Part shown: positions 14,679-21,914 of the stretch, piece after piece | How the letters are laid out: each line of letters opens with the position of its first letter | Numbering within the stretch: the stretch's first letter is position 1 | Origin: a virus | IMG/VR virus record: IMGVR_UViG_3300006751_000167 | Coordinates: 1-21,914 of that record | Direction: 5' to 3' (one strand) | Length of the DNA stretch: 21,914 nucleotides | Notes under the pieces: model-generated | Seen by the model: the letters and a program-made list of their open reading frames with translations, nothing else | Database searches by the model: none | Told to the model about the DNA's origin: nothing | Program-made: the position numbers and the translations under genes

Positions 14679-16382
14679 TTACCATGAACCCCCATCCAGA
14701 GTATTTGTCCAAACAGGCTTATCAGTATATGTAGCAGTGACAGAATTAGGACTTACTGAAATAGAAGTTCCGTTTTTCTTTATATCACCACTATTATTAA
14801 ATGTTCCATTAACACCTACAAGTGTAAGAGAAGTAGCACTACTTATTGTTGCTTTAACTACACCATAACCATCAGTACCTACCTGAGTTACTTGATCACC
14901 TATCGCAAAACTTTGCCCAGAAGGGAATACAATTACAGATTCTGTAATAGCAGTTAGAATATGTGTTGAAGTATCTGCAGCAGTGAAAGCAGCAGGAGCA
15001 GCAGTACCAGTCTGTAGACCAGCAGATGTGAAATATACAACACCATGTGTTGCAGTTGAAGCATCTTGATAATAGATACCCTGAACATCAAGGAAACCTC
15101 TAGCACCAGTTACCTTACTGTTTGATACAGTTGCTTCTGGAATATATGTCCAAGATCTCTCAGGAGCACTACTATTAGTATTTGTGTCTCCATCAATATA
15201 TCCAAAGAATCCAACCTTATTATTCGTTGTTCCAGAACTCGTATTATAGTTGTATGAAATACCACGATCAGTATTTGTATCATACGCATGAGTAATGGTC
15301 ATTTCTGTTGTAGTAGAAATGGTACCAGTATGAGTTACTCCAGTAATGTATACTGTAGAAATACCAGCAGCAGAAGCATAACCACTAACAGTTGTTGTTC
15401 CAGCACCTGGTAAGTTTGAACTACCAGTAATAACATCACCAGTGTTAACACCAACTATAGAATCAAGAACTATTCCTGTTGCACCAACAGCAACAGTTGC
15501 TTTAACAGTTCTAACACTAGTTACATCACCAAGTTTAAATATATTTTCGTTAGATGTTACAGTAGAAGAGTTAACAGTAGTTGTTGTTCCATCTACCTGT
15601 AGGTCACCTTTAATAATAACCTGACCCTCATTACTTAATCCATCGGGATATGGGTCAATGTATAACTTATTACCACCACCAGTTTTAGTTGAAATTACAT
15701 TAGAAGAAATACCAACATTATCAACCCAAAGAGGTCCAGTCATATATACGCCTTTTTGGAAGGTCGCAATACCAGCAACTATTAAGTTACCACCAATATT
15801 AACATTCTTTTCTATACCAACACCACCTTCAAATACAGCAGAACCAGTATCTTTACTATCTGATTCTAATGCATTATTAAATGTCCAAGGAGTACCAGTA
15901 ACCTGCATCCTATCTGTTGCATTCTCATCATATTCAATCGCCGTATCAGGAGCAGATGTTCCAGCACCTCCACCACCAAATCCAATTTTGGTATCATCGG
16001 GGATCATTATATCACCAGATCCATTAGGATCAATGATGATATCACCATCAGTATCTTGTGAAGATAAGGTATTAGAGTCTAATCTTAAATTATCTACATT
16101 CCATTGGTCAACTTTTCTATTTTGGTCACATATTGCTACAAATCCATTACCAGCAGTTGTTGGGTTTGTCTGACTTGCAACTAATCCAGGTTTAATACTT
16201 AATAGATCGGTGTAATATCTACCACCAACTATTTGATCATTATTTGAATTATCTCCAGCAAAAAGTCTTCCACCTTTATCTGTATGTGTTCCTACCCCAA
16301 CGGTAAGTGCTAATTCACCGAAGTTTAGACTACTTGGCGGTGTAATGCCAGTCGATCTTCTTACTCTTATAATGCTTGCCAT
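14679..16382 (-). CDS. Fibre-like virion structural protein
   Basis: This 567-residue protein looks like a tail or neck fibre. The N-terminus IRVRRSTGITPPSSLNFGEL has the form of the attachment domain of many phage fibre proteins. Then come fibre-type repeats: NVDNLRLDSNTLSSQDTDGD near 95-114, GSAVFEGGVGIEKNVNIGGN near 180-199 continuing LIVAGIATF, and DLQVDGTTTTVNSSTVTSNE near 260-279. A beta module at about 292-365 resembles part of gp14. The C-terminal third (DRGISYNYN, KVGFFGYIDGD) resembles fibre shaft domains of marine phages. A strong GGAGGT ribosome-binding site (16394-16399) precedes the ATG. It lies where T4 has gp12 and wac, so baseplate fibre or collar fibre are both possible. I see no proven receptor-binding tip. 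Confidence 0.82.
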   Translation of the reverse strand: MASIIRVRRSTGITPPSSLNFGELALTVGVGTHTDKGGRLFAGDNSNNDQIVGGRYYTDLLSIKPGLVASQTNPTTAGNGFVAICDQNRKVDQWNVDNLRLDSNTLSSQDTDGDIIIDPNGSGDIMIPDDTKIGFGGGGAGTSAPDTAIEYDENATDRMQVTGTPWTFNNALESDSKDTGSAVFEGGVGIEKNVNIGGNLIVAGIATFQKGVYMTGPLWVDNVGISSNVISTKTGGGNKLYIDPYPDGLSNEGQVIIKGDLQVDGTTTTVNSSTVTSNENIFKLGDVTSVRTVKATVAVGATGIVLDSIVGVNTGDVITGSSNLPGAGTTTVSGYASAAGISTVYITGVTHTGTISTTTEMTITHAYDTNTDRGISYNYNTSSGTTNNKVGFFGYIDGDTNTNSSAPERSWTYIPEATVSNSKVTGARGFLDVQGIYYQDASTATHGVVYFTSAGLQTGTAAPAAFTAADTSTHILTAITESVIVFPSGQSFAIGDQVTQVGTDGYGVVKATISSATSLTLVGVNGTFNNSGDIKKNGTSISVSPNSVTATYTDKPVWTNTLDGGSW

Positions 16383-16384
16383 GA

Positions 16385-16612
16385 CTAGAAGTTACCTCCG
16401 TTGATGTCTAGATTCTGTGTACTACCAGGTGTTAATTCTAAAGTTGCTTCCCATTTTAAAAGTGTGGAATTGTATACTAATACCATTCCGTTTTGTGGAT
16501 TACTGATTTCCATATCACTTAAACCAGATAAAGATCCACTTACATTACCTGCTAAAGATGAAGCTACCTTAATTGCAGGCTGTTGACCGACTTTTACTCT
16601 AATGTTTGCCAT
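16385..16612 (-). CDS. Small fibre-type protein
   Basis: This 75-residue protein opens with MANIRVKVGQQPAIKVASSL and contains LSDMEISNPQNGMVLVYNST followed by LLKWEATLE. The second stretch fits the short motif PxNGxVLVYNxxxxKWE found repeatedly in phage fibre and adhesin proteins. It has no signal peptide or membrane segment. The start overlaps the stop of the 113-aa gene as TAATG, with an AGGGGTGA ribosome-binding site, and it ends 2 nt before the fibre-like gene. It is probably a small fibre or attachment partner of that neighbour. Confidence 0.78.
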   Translation of the reverse strand: MANIRVKVGQQPAIKVASSLAGNVSGSLSGLSDMEISNPQNGMVLVYNSTLLKWEATLELTPGSTQNLDINGGNF

Positions 16613-16953
16613 TAGCGAGTCACCCCTTGTCTAACTAAAACTGAACCTTCAACAACTCTCGTAACTTCATTTGATGCATCTGTAAGAATAACATCATACA
16701 CATAACGACCTGCTTTCAATGTTGCTGTGGTTACACTACTTAAACCCACTTTAATCGTGCCAGCACTAGCATCAGTAATAGATGCAGTGAATGTAGTAAC
16801 ACCCGTACTACCAGCATGTTTTCTCATCTGTGCTGCAATATTAAATCCAACTAGATCAGTGGCGGCATTTGAGGTGCTACCTTCTAGATTAAATTGTTGT
16901 TGGAATGTAGCTCCAGCGTTAATAACTAGATTGCTTACATATACAGCTGCCAT
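16612..16953 (-). CDS. Probable Ig-like beta-sandwich virion protein
   Basis: No named family is recognised with certainty. The product has 113 residues with the pattern of a single beta-sandwich: AGATFQQQFNLEGS, then DLVGFNIAAQMRKHAGS, then ASAGTIKVGLSS, then LKAGRYVYDVILTD and VTRVVEGSVLVRQGVTR. This pattern, with a Gly-x-Tyr-x-Tyr-Asp strand and an ending VxxGVTR, is seen in small tail-tip and baseplate proteins of many phages. It is the first gene after a TATAAATA box and leads a unit running towards gp13-gp17. There is no clear ribosome-binding site before ATG 16953. Confidence 0.78.
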   Translation of the reverse strand: MAAVYVSNLVINAGATFQQQFNLEGSTSNAATDLVGFNIAAQMRKHAGSTGVTTFTASITDASAGTIKVGLSSVTTATLKAGRYVYDVILTDASNEVTRVVEGSVLVRQGVTR

Positions 16954-16981
16954 TTATGAAAAAATATCAGGATCTAAAATA

Positions 16982-16989
16982 TATTTATA
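16982..16989 (-). promoter_or_regulatory. Late promoter box before the 113-aa gene
   Basis: A perfect TATAAATA on the minus strand lies 28 nt before the ATG at 16953, in the 39-nt gap after the 66-aa gene. It directly follows an inverted repeat on the transcribed strand. It probably starts the long unit leading to the neck and packaging genes. Confidence 0.75.
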
Positions 16990-17012
16990 TAATTAAGACT
17001 TAATCTTAATTA
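16990..17012 (-). terminator. Inverted repeat at the end of the 66-aa gene, possible transcript-end hairpin
   Basis: The left arm TAATTAAGA (16990-16998) and right arm TCTTAATTA (17004-17012) are perfect 9-bp complements with a 5-nt loop. The stop codon of the 66-aa gene lies within the left arm. The stem is almost all A/T, so it is weak, and the bases after it on the transcribed strand are TATAAATATATTTT rather than a clean T run. It could mark the end of one unit or stabilise a 3' end; its position against a late promoter makes chance less likely. Confidence 0.4.
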
Positions 17013-17193
17013 CCTCTTTAAGCAATGATTTAATTTCTTCAATATCTGATTTCATTCTATCTAATTCTTTCTTCTCATTGCTTTTTTGTTCACGTAAACG
17101 AATATATTGATTATATCCGTTAGTATCGCAATTTACTATTGCACCAGTATCTTCATCCCGATATAAATTGGGTTGACCTTCAACTTGTATCAT
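16993..17193 (-). CDS. Small conserved-type protein with C-terminal coiled coil
   Basis: This is a 66-residue protein. The first part, PNLYRDEDTGAIVNCDTNGY, has the look of a motif that I recall from small genes in marine T4-like phages, beginning with a short strand and an NxDxxGY turn. Residues 32-63 form a charged helix with heptad Leu/Ile (ELDRMKSDIEEIKSLLKEVI). Its function is unknown. Its ATG overlaps the stop of the large structural gene as TAATG, so it is translationally linked to it and may be an assembly partner or chaperone of that protein. It is the last gene of its unit, before an inverted repeat and a late promoter. Confidence 0.76.
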   Translation of the reverse strand: MIQVEGQPNLYRDEDTGAIVNCDTNGYNQYIRLREQKSNEKKELDRMKSDIEEIKSLLKEVIKIKS

Positions 17194-20100
17194 TATGCTA
17201 ATGCGATTGCTTGTAGGTCTCTAAATCTTGGTGCAAATGCTTCATTTGTTCCACTCATTACAATTTTAATTGCAAATCCAGTGAATTGATCCAAATTATC
17301 AGCAGTAAACTGATACTCTGAGAATTGATTATCTATATTAGCAGCAACGATAGCATCTGCTCGGCCACTATTCAATTTAGCATTTATTATACTATCTCCA
17401 AATCCATCACCATCAGTATCCTGAAGGTTATCATATCCTGGGAATAGTTCATAGGATTGATTTATTTCTTTTGAATCTGGTTTAAAGAGTCTATATAGAA
17501 CTCTAAAATCTGATGAAGAATGTCTATAAGCACTAAGAACTACTCTTAATGATGTTGCTGGTTGCCTAAGACTAATCTTTCTGGAAATATAAACTGATGA
17601 GTGAGGATCGCCAGATAATTTATTTGACCCTGGATCAACAGCATAATCATCAATTGGTTTATTCAATAGGTTTCTTTCATAAATTAGAACCGCATTTGAT
17701 ACATCCACTACAGGTGACAAATTAGCATCACCAGAAGTCATTCTAAGTTGTAAAGTTGCAGACCTATTCTTAGGTAGAGTCGCCAACTGTGCAGTTTCGT
17801 TAATTTCAGAACATACCATCCTTGTAGAAGTTAACTTATTCAACTTATTCAATTCTACAGATTCGTATCCCTGATCAACAAATGAAGCTTCATTTCCACT
17901 TGCACTAGTTCCAGAAACAGTTCTTATCTGTGCTGTCAATTTAGTATTTGCTCCTGGAGTTATATGATTAACTCTAGGAATAACTCCATTATATTGAATA
18001 TTCTGTGATGCAAATATATTATCTCCACCAGCAGATTTTTCATCAGTGAAACATAATAAATTGTCATCATTATCAGGAACTCCAGTTTCTCCCCTATTTG
18101 CTAATCCTGTTCTTCCTATCCTATCAACCTCAATATAATACTTACCAATATTTTTTGCATCATTAACAGTTGATGACTGAGTTGCCATATTATGAGTAGT
18201 ATTAATTCCAATTAAGGATATACCATTTAACTCATACTTATATGCAACATCACCAATCTTATGAGTCTGACTTATTGTGCCAGCAACTCCTCTACCACCT
18301 GTTGCAATCTGAAGTTGTCCACCACTAATACCTTCATACTTCATGATTTCTTGATTAACCTTAAAGTATCCAATAGAAGTTGATATTCCTTCATGAGTTC
18401 CAAATGGTACAGTACTAGCAACAGAAACTGCAGCTGTAGATAATCCAGTAATATTACCCGTAAGTTTAATTGGAATAGTATCTGGTTCTATATCTTCAAA
18501 TGCAACAAGATTATTATCTGCTGCCATTCCATGATTGAAGTGATTAACTTCAATCACATTACCACTATATAAATCACTTATTGGGTCAGATGATGTAATA
18601 TCAGTATTAGCCCAACCCACAGCAGTTGCTCCATTATAATAAACTAAATCTCGTCCAGTAGTGAATTGTCTTCCTTGAACATTAGTTAAGTAAAGAGTAT
18701 CAATACCATCAATAGCATTGACAGCTATAGATCCTTCTGATCCTTTACCTAATGTAGCACTACTTGTGCTTATTCCTAATAAATCACCAACAGCATATCC
18801 ATTACCTCGTGTTGCAGATACTGTAGTAACACTAGTAATAACCCCACCAGAAACTGTTATAGATGCTTTAGCACCAGAACCATTACCAGTAATAGGATAT
18901 GTATCTACTGCCATATTACTTCCATTGGGATATCCACTACCAGCAGCATTTAATGTGAATCCAGAACTTGTAGTAACAGCAGCTCCAACTCTTTCAATAT
19001 ATCCATGAACAGCAGTTGCTGTTGTTTCATCACTAACCTTTCTACCTGGATATAACTCTTTAAGATATACTCCTAGATTAACTGGTGTAATACCAACTTT
19101 TAATTTTCTTGGTAGAGTCTTAACTGCATTTGGTATCAAAGTAGGTATTAAACTACTTCCATTTGATAGTTTTGGATTGTAAAGTGTTAAATCACCTTCA
19201 GTGTTAAATTGTGCTTTATATGTCTTAAACTTAAGATCTTCATACTGGCTTGGAGTCCAAATAGTACCATTCTGAGACTTGAATAAACTACCACCCAAAT
19301 ACTGCTTACTAATAACTACATTCTCTGTATTTGGTAACGTATTAGTTGAAACAGTTACTTCACCCATCTTAGCAATCCATGCTTCATAATTATTAGTTGT
19401 TTCTGCAAGCATAACGAATGCAAAAACTTCCCCTGGTGGTAAGTAAATTGGTGAAGGGAAAATTACCTTAGTTGCTGCTGATGCATCATCGGATACATTA
19501 ACCTGAGATGGTTCATAGGTAACTGTAGAATATGGCTGAATTAGAGTCTCAGTAGGAGTACCCATCTCTGTTGTTCTAATTTCAAACCTTATCTTCTCTT
19601 TATCATCCTTCTTCTTAAAGAACACATCAACAGCACTTAAGAAAGCACCAGTTTCATCAACTCTAAATGTCTGAGAAAGTGGGTCACCATGAGGTGCTGG
19701 TTTTTCATTTAAAATATAATCCTGCCTAATAGCATCAATAACTTTCTGGATACCTGCCTGATTTAAATCAGTCTTATAGATTATTACAGGTGGTTTTGCT
19801 GGTGGAAGTTTCTTAATGAAGGTTGTAGTCTTCTGATATGTATCAACTACTCCACTAGTGGTGTATACAGCGTCTGCAGAGGTGTTTGTAACCGTTCCTG
19901 CGATAGGAATAGCATTTGTGGAACTAGAGGTTAATCTAAAGGTCTTAGATCCGTTCTTGAACTTTATTGATCCTTTCTTATCTGGATCTCTAAAGAAGAA
20001 TGATCCCGATACATCACCAAATGCATCAGCAAGCAAAGTAAGATTATCTACTTTTGCTTCTGCATTACTTTCTGTTCCAAGAATAACAACATCATTACCT

Positions 20101-21914
20101 GCTGGAAGATATCCAGAATACTTTCCTTGTGCTTCTTCAGATAATGAATTGATATCAACATTTAACAGTGTGGAAGAAGCAGAATATGTTGTCGGTACAT
20201 TTATTGTTGTATCGAAAGGATTTTTCGTAAATGTATGTGTTGGACTATTAATATCACCAGCTTTATGATTTGTTTGACATATTCTAAAAGTTGCTACATG
20301 ATTCTTATTCTTATATGCCTTAACAGTTTCACCCTTTTTAAAGGTTCCACTTGTCATAATAATTTTAAGTAATTTTGGAATAACATCTATTCCTGCAGTG
20401 CTATCAAAGAATGGATAATATTTGGTATATGGTTTTAACCCAGTTCCTTCAAAAGAAACGTTCCTAGAACGAATATACTTATCTGGTTCACTACTTACTA
20501 ATATTTGATTTACAACTGTTCCTTCAGTATCACCATAAACAGTCGGTCCACTTGCAATACCTGGTTTTTCTTTATTAATTATCCAGTTATCAGATTCTGG
20601 ATTTAATGTAATCCAACCATTAAATACTACAATATTAAATGGGTTAACATTTTCTATCCTAGATGCTAAAGGCTGATTAATCCATTCCTTTTCAGTATAT
20701 TTTAATGTGAGAAGATCTCCAGTCTTCTGAACATTAGAATCTAATAATGTTAAATTAGCACTGAAGTCTGCAGTATCACTATTAATAGATGGATCTAATG
20801 CTAATTCTGGCTTAAGTGTGAATAAATTAAGAGGAGTATTTAATTCATGAGTATCTGCATCAACAACAGTTTTACAATCTGGATTATTTACATCTAAGAA
20901 TGTAATTCCTTTAAAATCATCTGCAAAGAAACCACTCTTGAATTTATCAATTCCGTTAGCATCCTTAACCTGAAGAGTCTTTGAATTAAGTTCTAATAGA
21001 CTCAAAGACGTAACTGCTTCTAAATTTTCAACTCTATCTTCAATCTTACCAATATCACGCATTGTATATCGTCTATTATCTACTGATGTCACTACAGCAT
21101 CATCTGTAGAATAAAGATATGCTGGTAGATTAATGGTAGCAATAGTCATAGAATCTTCAGCAGCACTAGGCACCTTAGGTTCTACAGCAGATACACCTTT
21201 AATTAATGAAAATTCTCCATGATTTTCTTGACCAGGAGATAAAACTAATTTATCAATTCTTGGTAAATAGAAACTATATCCAAGTAATGAACTCTCATTT
21301 GGAGCAACAACTAATGGAGGATTACCACCTCCAACAAATGATCTACTTGCATAATGGAAAGGTGAACTTGTTGTAGAAGTGAATGGAGCAACTCTTGGTC
21401 TAAAGTCGAGTATATCAGTTGCTTTATGCCCACCTACAAGAGGAATATCTTTAGTATACCTTTCTTCTCCATAAGAATCTGCAGTATAAACATCACCACT
21501 ATCATTAGTTGGAACTTCATATCCATCATAAACAACTAAAAGTTGTCTTGAAGGTATAGATAGATTTTCCTTTCTAACAAGTCTAGAATAATCATAATAT
21601 TGTTCTTTTTGACCCTTATCTAAACTAAATTTATTAGTAACATCCAAATAACTTCCCTTTGTCCAATCTTGCAGATTAGTGACAATTTGCGACTCTTCAA
21701 AAGTAACTGATTCACCAATCTCAAATTCTTCAGAATTTAAATAAACTATCTCAACTTCTGTTGCTGAAGAACGAGTTGCTAATTGTGCAACAGCACCACT
21801 TGTAGCACCTCTTAACCTTTCTCCTAAAACAGAACTATTTGCAAGATCTAAACCAGAAACAAAGGTCAATTTATCTAAAGAGGGAGCAGAAGTATCAATA
21901 GACTCATAAACAGC
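17193..21914 (-). CDS. Very large virion structural protein, tail or baseplate fibre type (partial, N-terminus beyond the window)
   Basis: The frame is open from base 21914 to the stop at 17193, giving at least 1573 residues with the start outside. Residue numbers here count from the window edge. Near 30-75 is an RGATSGAVAQL module. Near 95-175 is a block (FSLDKGQKEQYYDYSRLVRK, then DSYGEERY and TDILDFRPRV) that resembles a domain I know from large cyanophage structural proteins (DUF4815-type). Around 770-880 a segment (GDPLSQTFRVDETGAFLSAV, PPGEVFAFVMLAET) looks like a phage fibre beta domain. Later parts contain a Gly-rich GSGY segment and a module with YFKVNQEIMKY and TGGRGVAG that resemble parts of gp14 and gp15. 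Near the C-terminus DTDGDGFGD is a possible calcium-binding loop. It is probably a baseplate-linked fibre or adhesin; the exact role is unknown. Confidence 0.86.
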   Translation of the reverse strand, partial: AVYESIDTSAPSLDKLTFVSGLDLANSSVLGERLRGATSGAVAQLATRSSATEVEIVYLNSEEFEIGESVTFEESQIVTNLQDWTKGSYLDVTNKFSLDKGQKEQYYDYSRLVRKENLSIPSRQLLVVYDGYEVPTNDSGDVYTADSYGEERYTKDIPLVGGHKATDILDFRPRVAPFTSTTSSPFHYASRSFVGGGNPPLVVAPNESSLLGYSFYLPRIDKLVLSPGQENHGEFSLIKGVSAVEPKVPSAAEDSMTIATINLPAYLYSTDDAVVTSVDNRRYTMRDIGKIEDRVENLEAVTSLSLLELNSKTLQVKDANGIDKFKSGFFADDFKGITFLDVNNPDCKTVVDADTHELNTPLNLFTLKPELALDPSINSDTADFSANLTLLDSNVQKTGDLLTLKYTEKEWINQPLASRIENVNPFNIVVFNGWITLNPESDNWIINKEKPGIASGPTVYGDTEGTVVNQILVSSEPDKYIRSRNVSFEGTGLKPYTKYYPFFDSTAGIDVIPKLLKIIMTSGTFKKGETVKAYKNKNHVATFRICQTNHKAGDINSPTHTFTKNPFDTTINVPTTYSASSTLLNVDINSLSEEAQGKYSGYLPAGNDVVILGTESNAEAKVDNLTLLADAFGDVSGSFFFRDPDKKGSIKFKNGSKTFRLTSSSTNAIPIAGTVTNTSADAVYTTSGVVDTYQKTTTFIKKLPPAKPPVIIYKTDLNQAGIQKVIDAIRQDYILNEKPAPHGDPLSQTFRVDETGAFLSAVDVFFKKKDDKEKIRFEIRTTEMGTPTETLIQPYSTVTYEPSQVNVSDDASAATKVIFPSPIYLPPGEVFAFVMLAETTNNYEAWIAKMGEVTVSTNTLPNTENVVISKQYLGGSLFKSQNGTIWTPSQYEDLKFKTYKAQFNTEGDLTLYNPKLSNGSSLIPTLIPNAVKTLPRKLKVGITPVNLGVYLKELYPGRKVSDETTATAVHGYIERVGAAVTTSSGFTLNAAGSGYPNGSNMAVDTYPITGNGSGAKASITVSGGVITSVTTVSATRGNGYAVGDLLGISTSSATLGKGSEGSIAVNAIDGIDTLYLTNVQGRQFTTGRDLVYYNGATAVGWANTDITSSDPISDLYSGNVIEVNHFNHGMAADNNLVAFEDIEPDTIPIKLTGNITGLSTAAVSVASTVPFGTHEGISTSIGYFKVNQEIMKYEGISGGQLQIATGGRGVAGTISQTHKIGDVAYKYELNGISLIGINTTHNMATQSSTVNDAKNIGKYYIEVDRIGRTGLANRGETGVPDNDDNLLCFTDEKSAGGDNIFASQNIQYNGVIPRVNHITPGANTKLTAQIRTVSGTSASGNEASFVDQGYESVELNKLNKLTSTRMVCSEINETAQLATLPKNRSATLQLRMTSGDANLSPVVDVSNAVLIYERNLLNKPIDDYAVDPGSNKLSGDPHSSVYISRKISLRQPATSLRVVLSAYRHSSSDFRVLYRLFKPDSKEINQSYELFPGYDNLQDTDGDGFGDSIINAKLNSGRADAIVAANIDNQFSEYQFTADNLDQFTGFAIKIVMSGTNEAFAPRFRDLQAIALA

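Noticed and set aside
15658-16173. 171-codon open frame on the plus strand
   Set aside because: It lies fully antisense to the fibre-like gene, with no promoter or recognisable protein features; a shadow of skewed codon use.
18718-19008. 96-codon plus-strand open frame, and the 136-codon one at 19858-20268
   Set aside because: Both are antisense to the large structural gene, which is intact and uninterrupted there.
1-21914. tRNA genes, CRISPR arrays, insertion sequences, integrase or att sites
   Set aside because: None seen. Coding genes fill the window with no gap over 83 nt, and no cloverleaf or spaced direct-repeat array was noticed in the gaps.

Overview
The window is a continuous block of T4-type late (virion) genes from a marine myovirus. 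Everything is read from the minus strand, so gene order runs from base 21914 down to base 1. The order is large tail or fibre protein, small fibre-type proteins, gp13, gp14, gp15, gp16, extra gene, gp17, extra gene, gp18, gp19, gp20, gp67, extra gene, gp21, gp22, gp23. This is the T4 order with several insertions. Together with the gp23 N-terminus, the low GC content and the fibre-type repeats, it points to a T4-like cyanophage or a close relative infecting another marine bacterium. No photosynthesis, tRNA or other host-diagnostic gene lies here, so the host itself is an inference.

Layout. Bases 17193-21914 hold a very large structural protein cut by the window edge, followed by a 66-aa gene. 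Bases 14446-16953 hold four small or fibre-like genes where T4 has gp12 and fibritin. Bases 10895-14444 are the neck and tail-terminator set (gp13, gp14, gp15). Bases 7958-10889 are the DNA packaging set: small terminase gp16, an unrecognised basic protein with a Cys/His tail, large terminase gp17, and a small CxxC/CxxC protein. Bases 5092-7874 are tail sheath and tail tube. Bases 1-5049 are the head set: portal gp20, core protein gp67, a small beta-rich protein, protease gp21, scaffold gp22 and the first 332 codons of capsid gp23.

Regulation. Matches to the T4-type late promoter box TATAAATA, or close variants, sit 26-53 nt before gp22, gp67, gp20, gp18 and the 113-aa gene, with a weak one before gp23. 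These divide the block into probable late transcription units. A perfect 9-bp inverted repeat sits at the end of the 66-aa gene and directly abuts one of these promoters. Genes within units are tightly packed, with TAATG overlaps at 8185, 11941, 16612 and 17193. The largest gap is 83 nt, so there is no gene-free stretch over 300 bases.

How they work together. gp20 nucleates the prohead; gp22 and gp67 form the core inside the gp23 shell, and gp21 cleaves the prohead proteins. gp16 and gp17 fill the head through gp20. gp13 and gp14 close the neck. The gp18/gp19 tail is capped by gp15 and joins the head, and the fibre-type proteins decorate the tail.

No wholly new system is evident. The less ordinary points are the unrecognised gene between the terminase subunits, the cysteine-rich gene between gp17 and gp18, and sequence modules that appear to recur in gp14, gp15, the 567-aa fibre-like protein and the large structural protein. 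There are also a possible calcium-binding loop in the large protein and a strong codon-usage contrast between gp23 and its neighbours.
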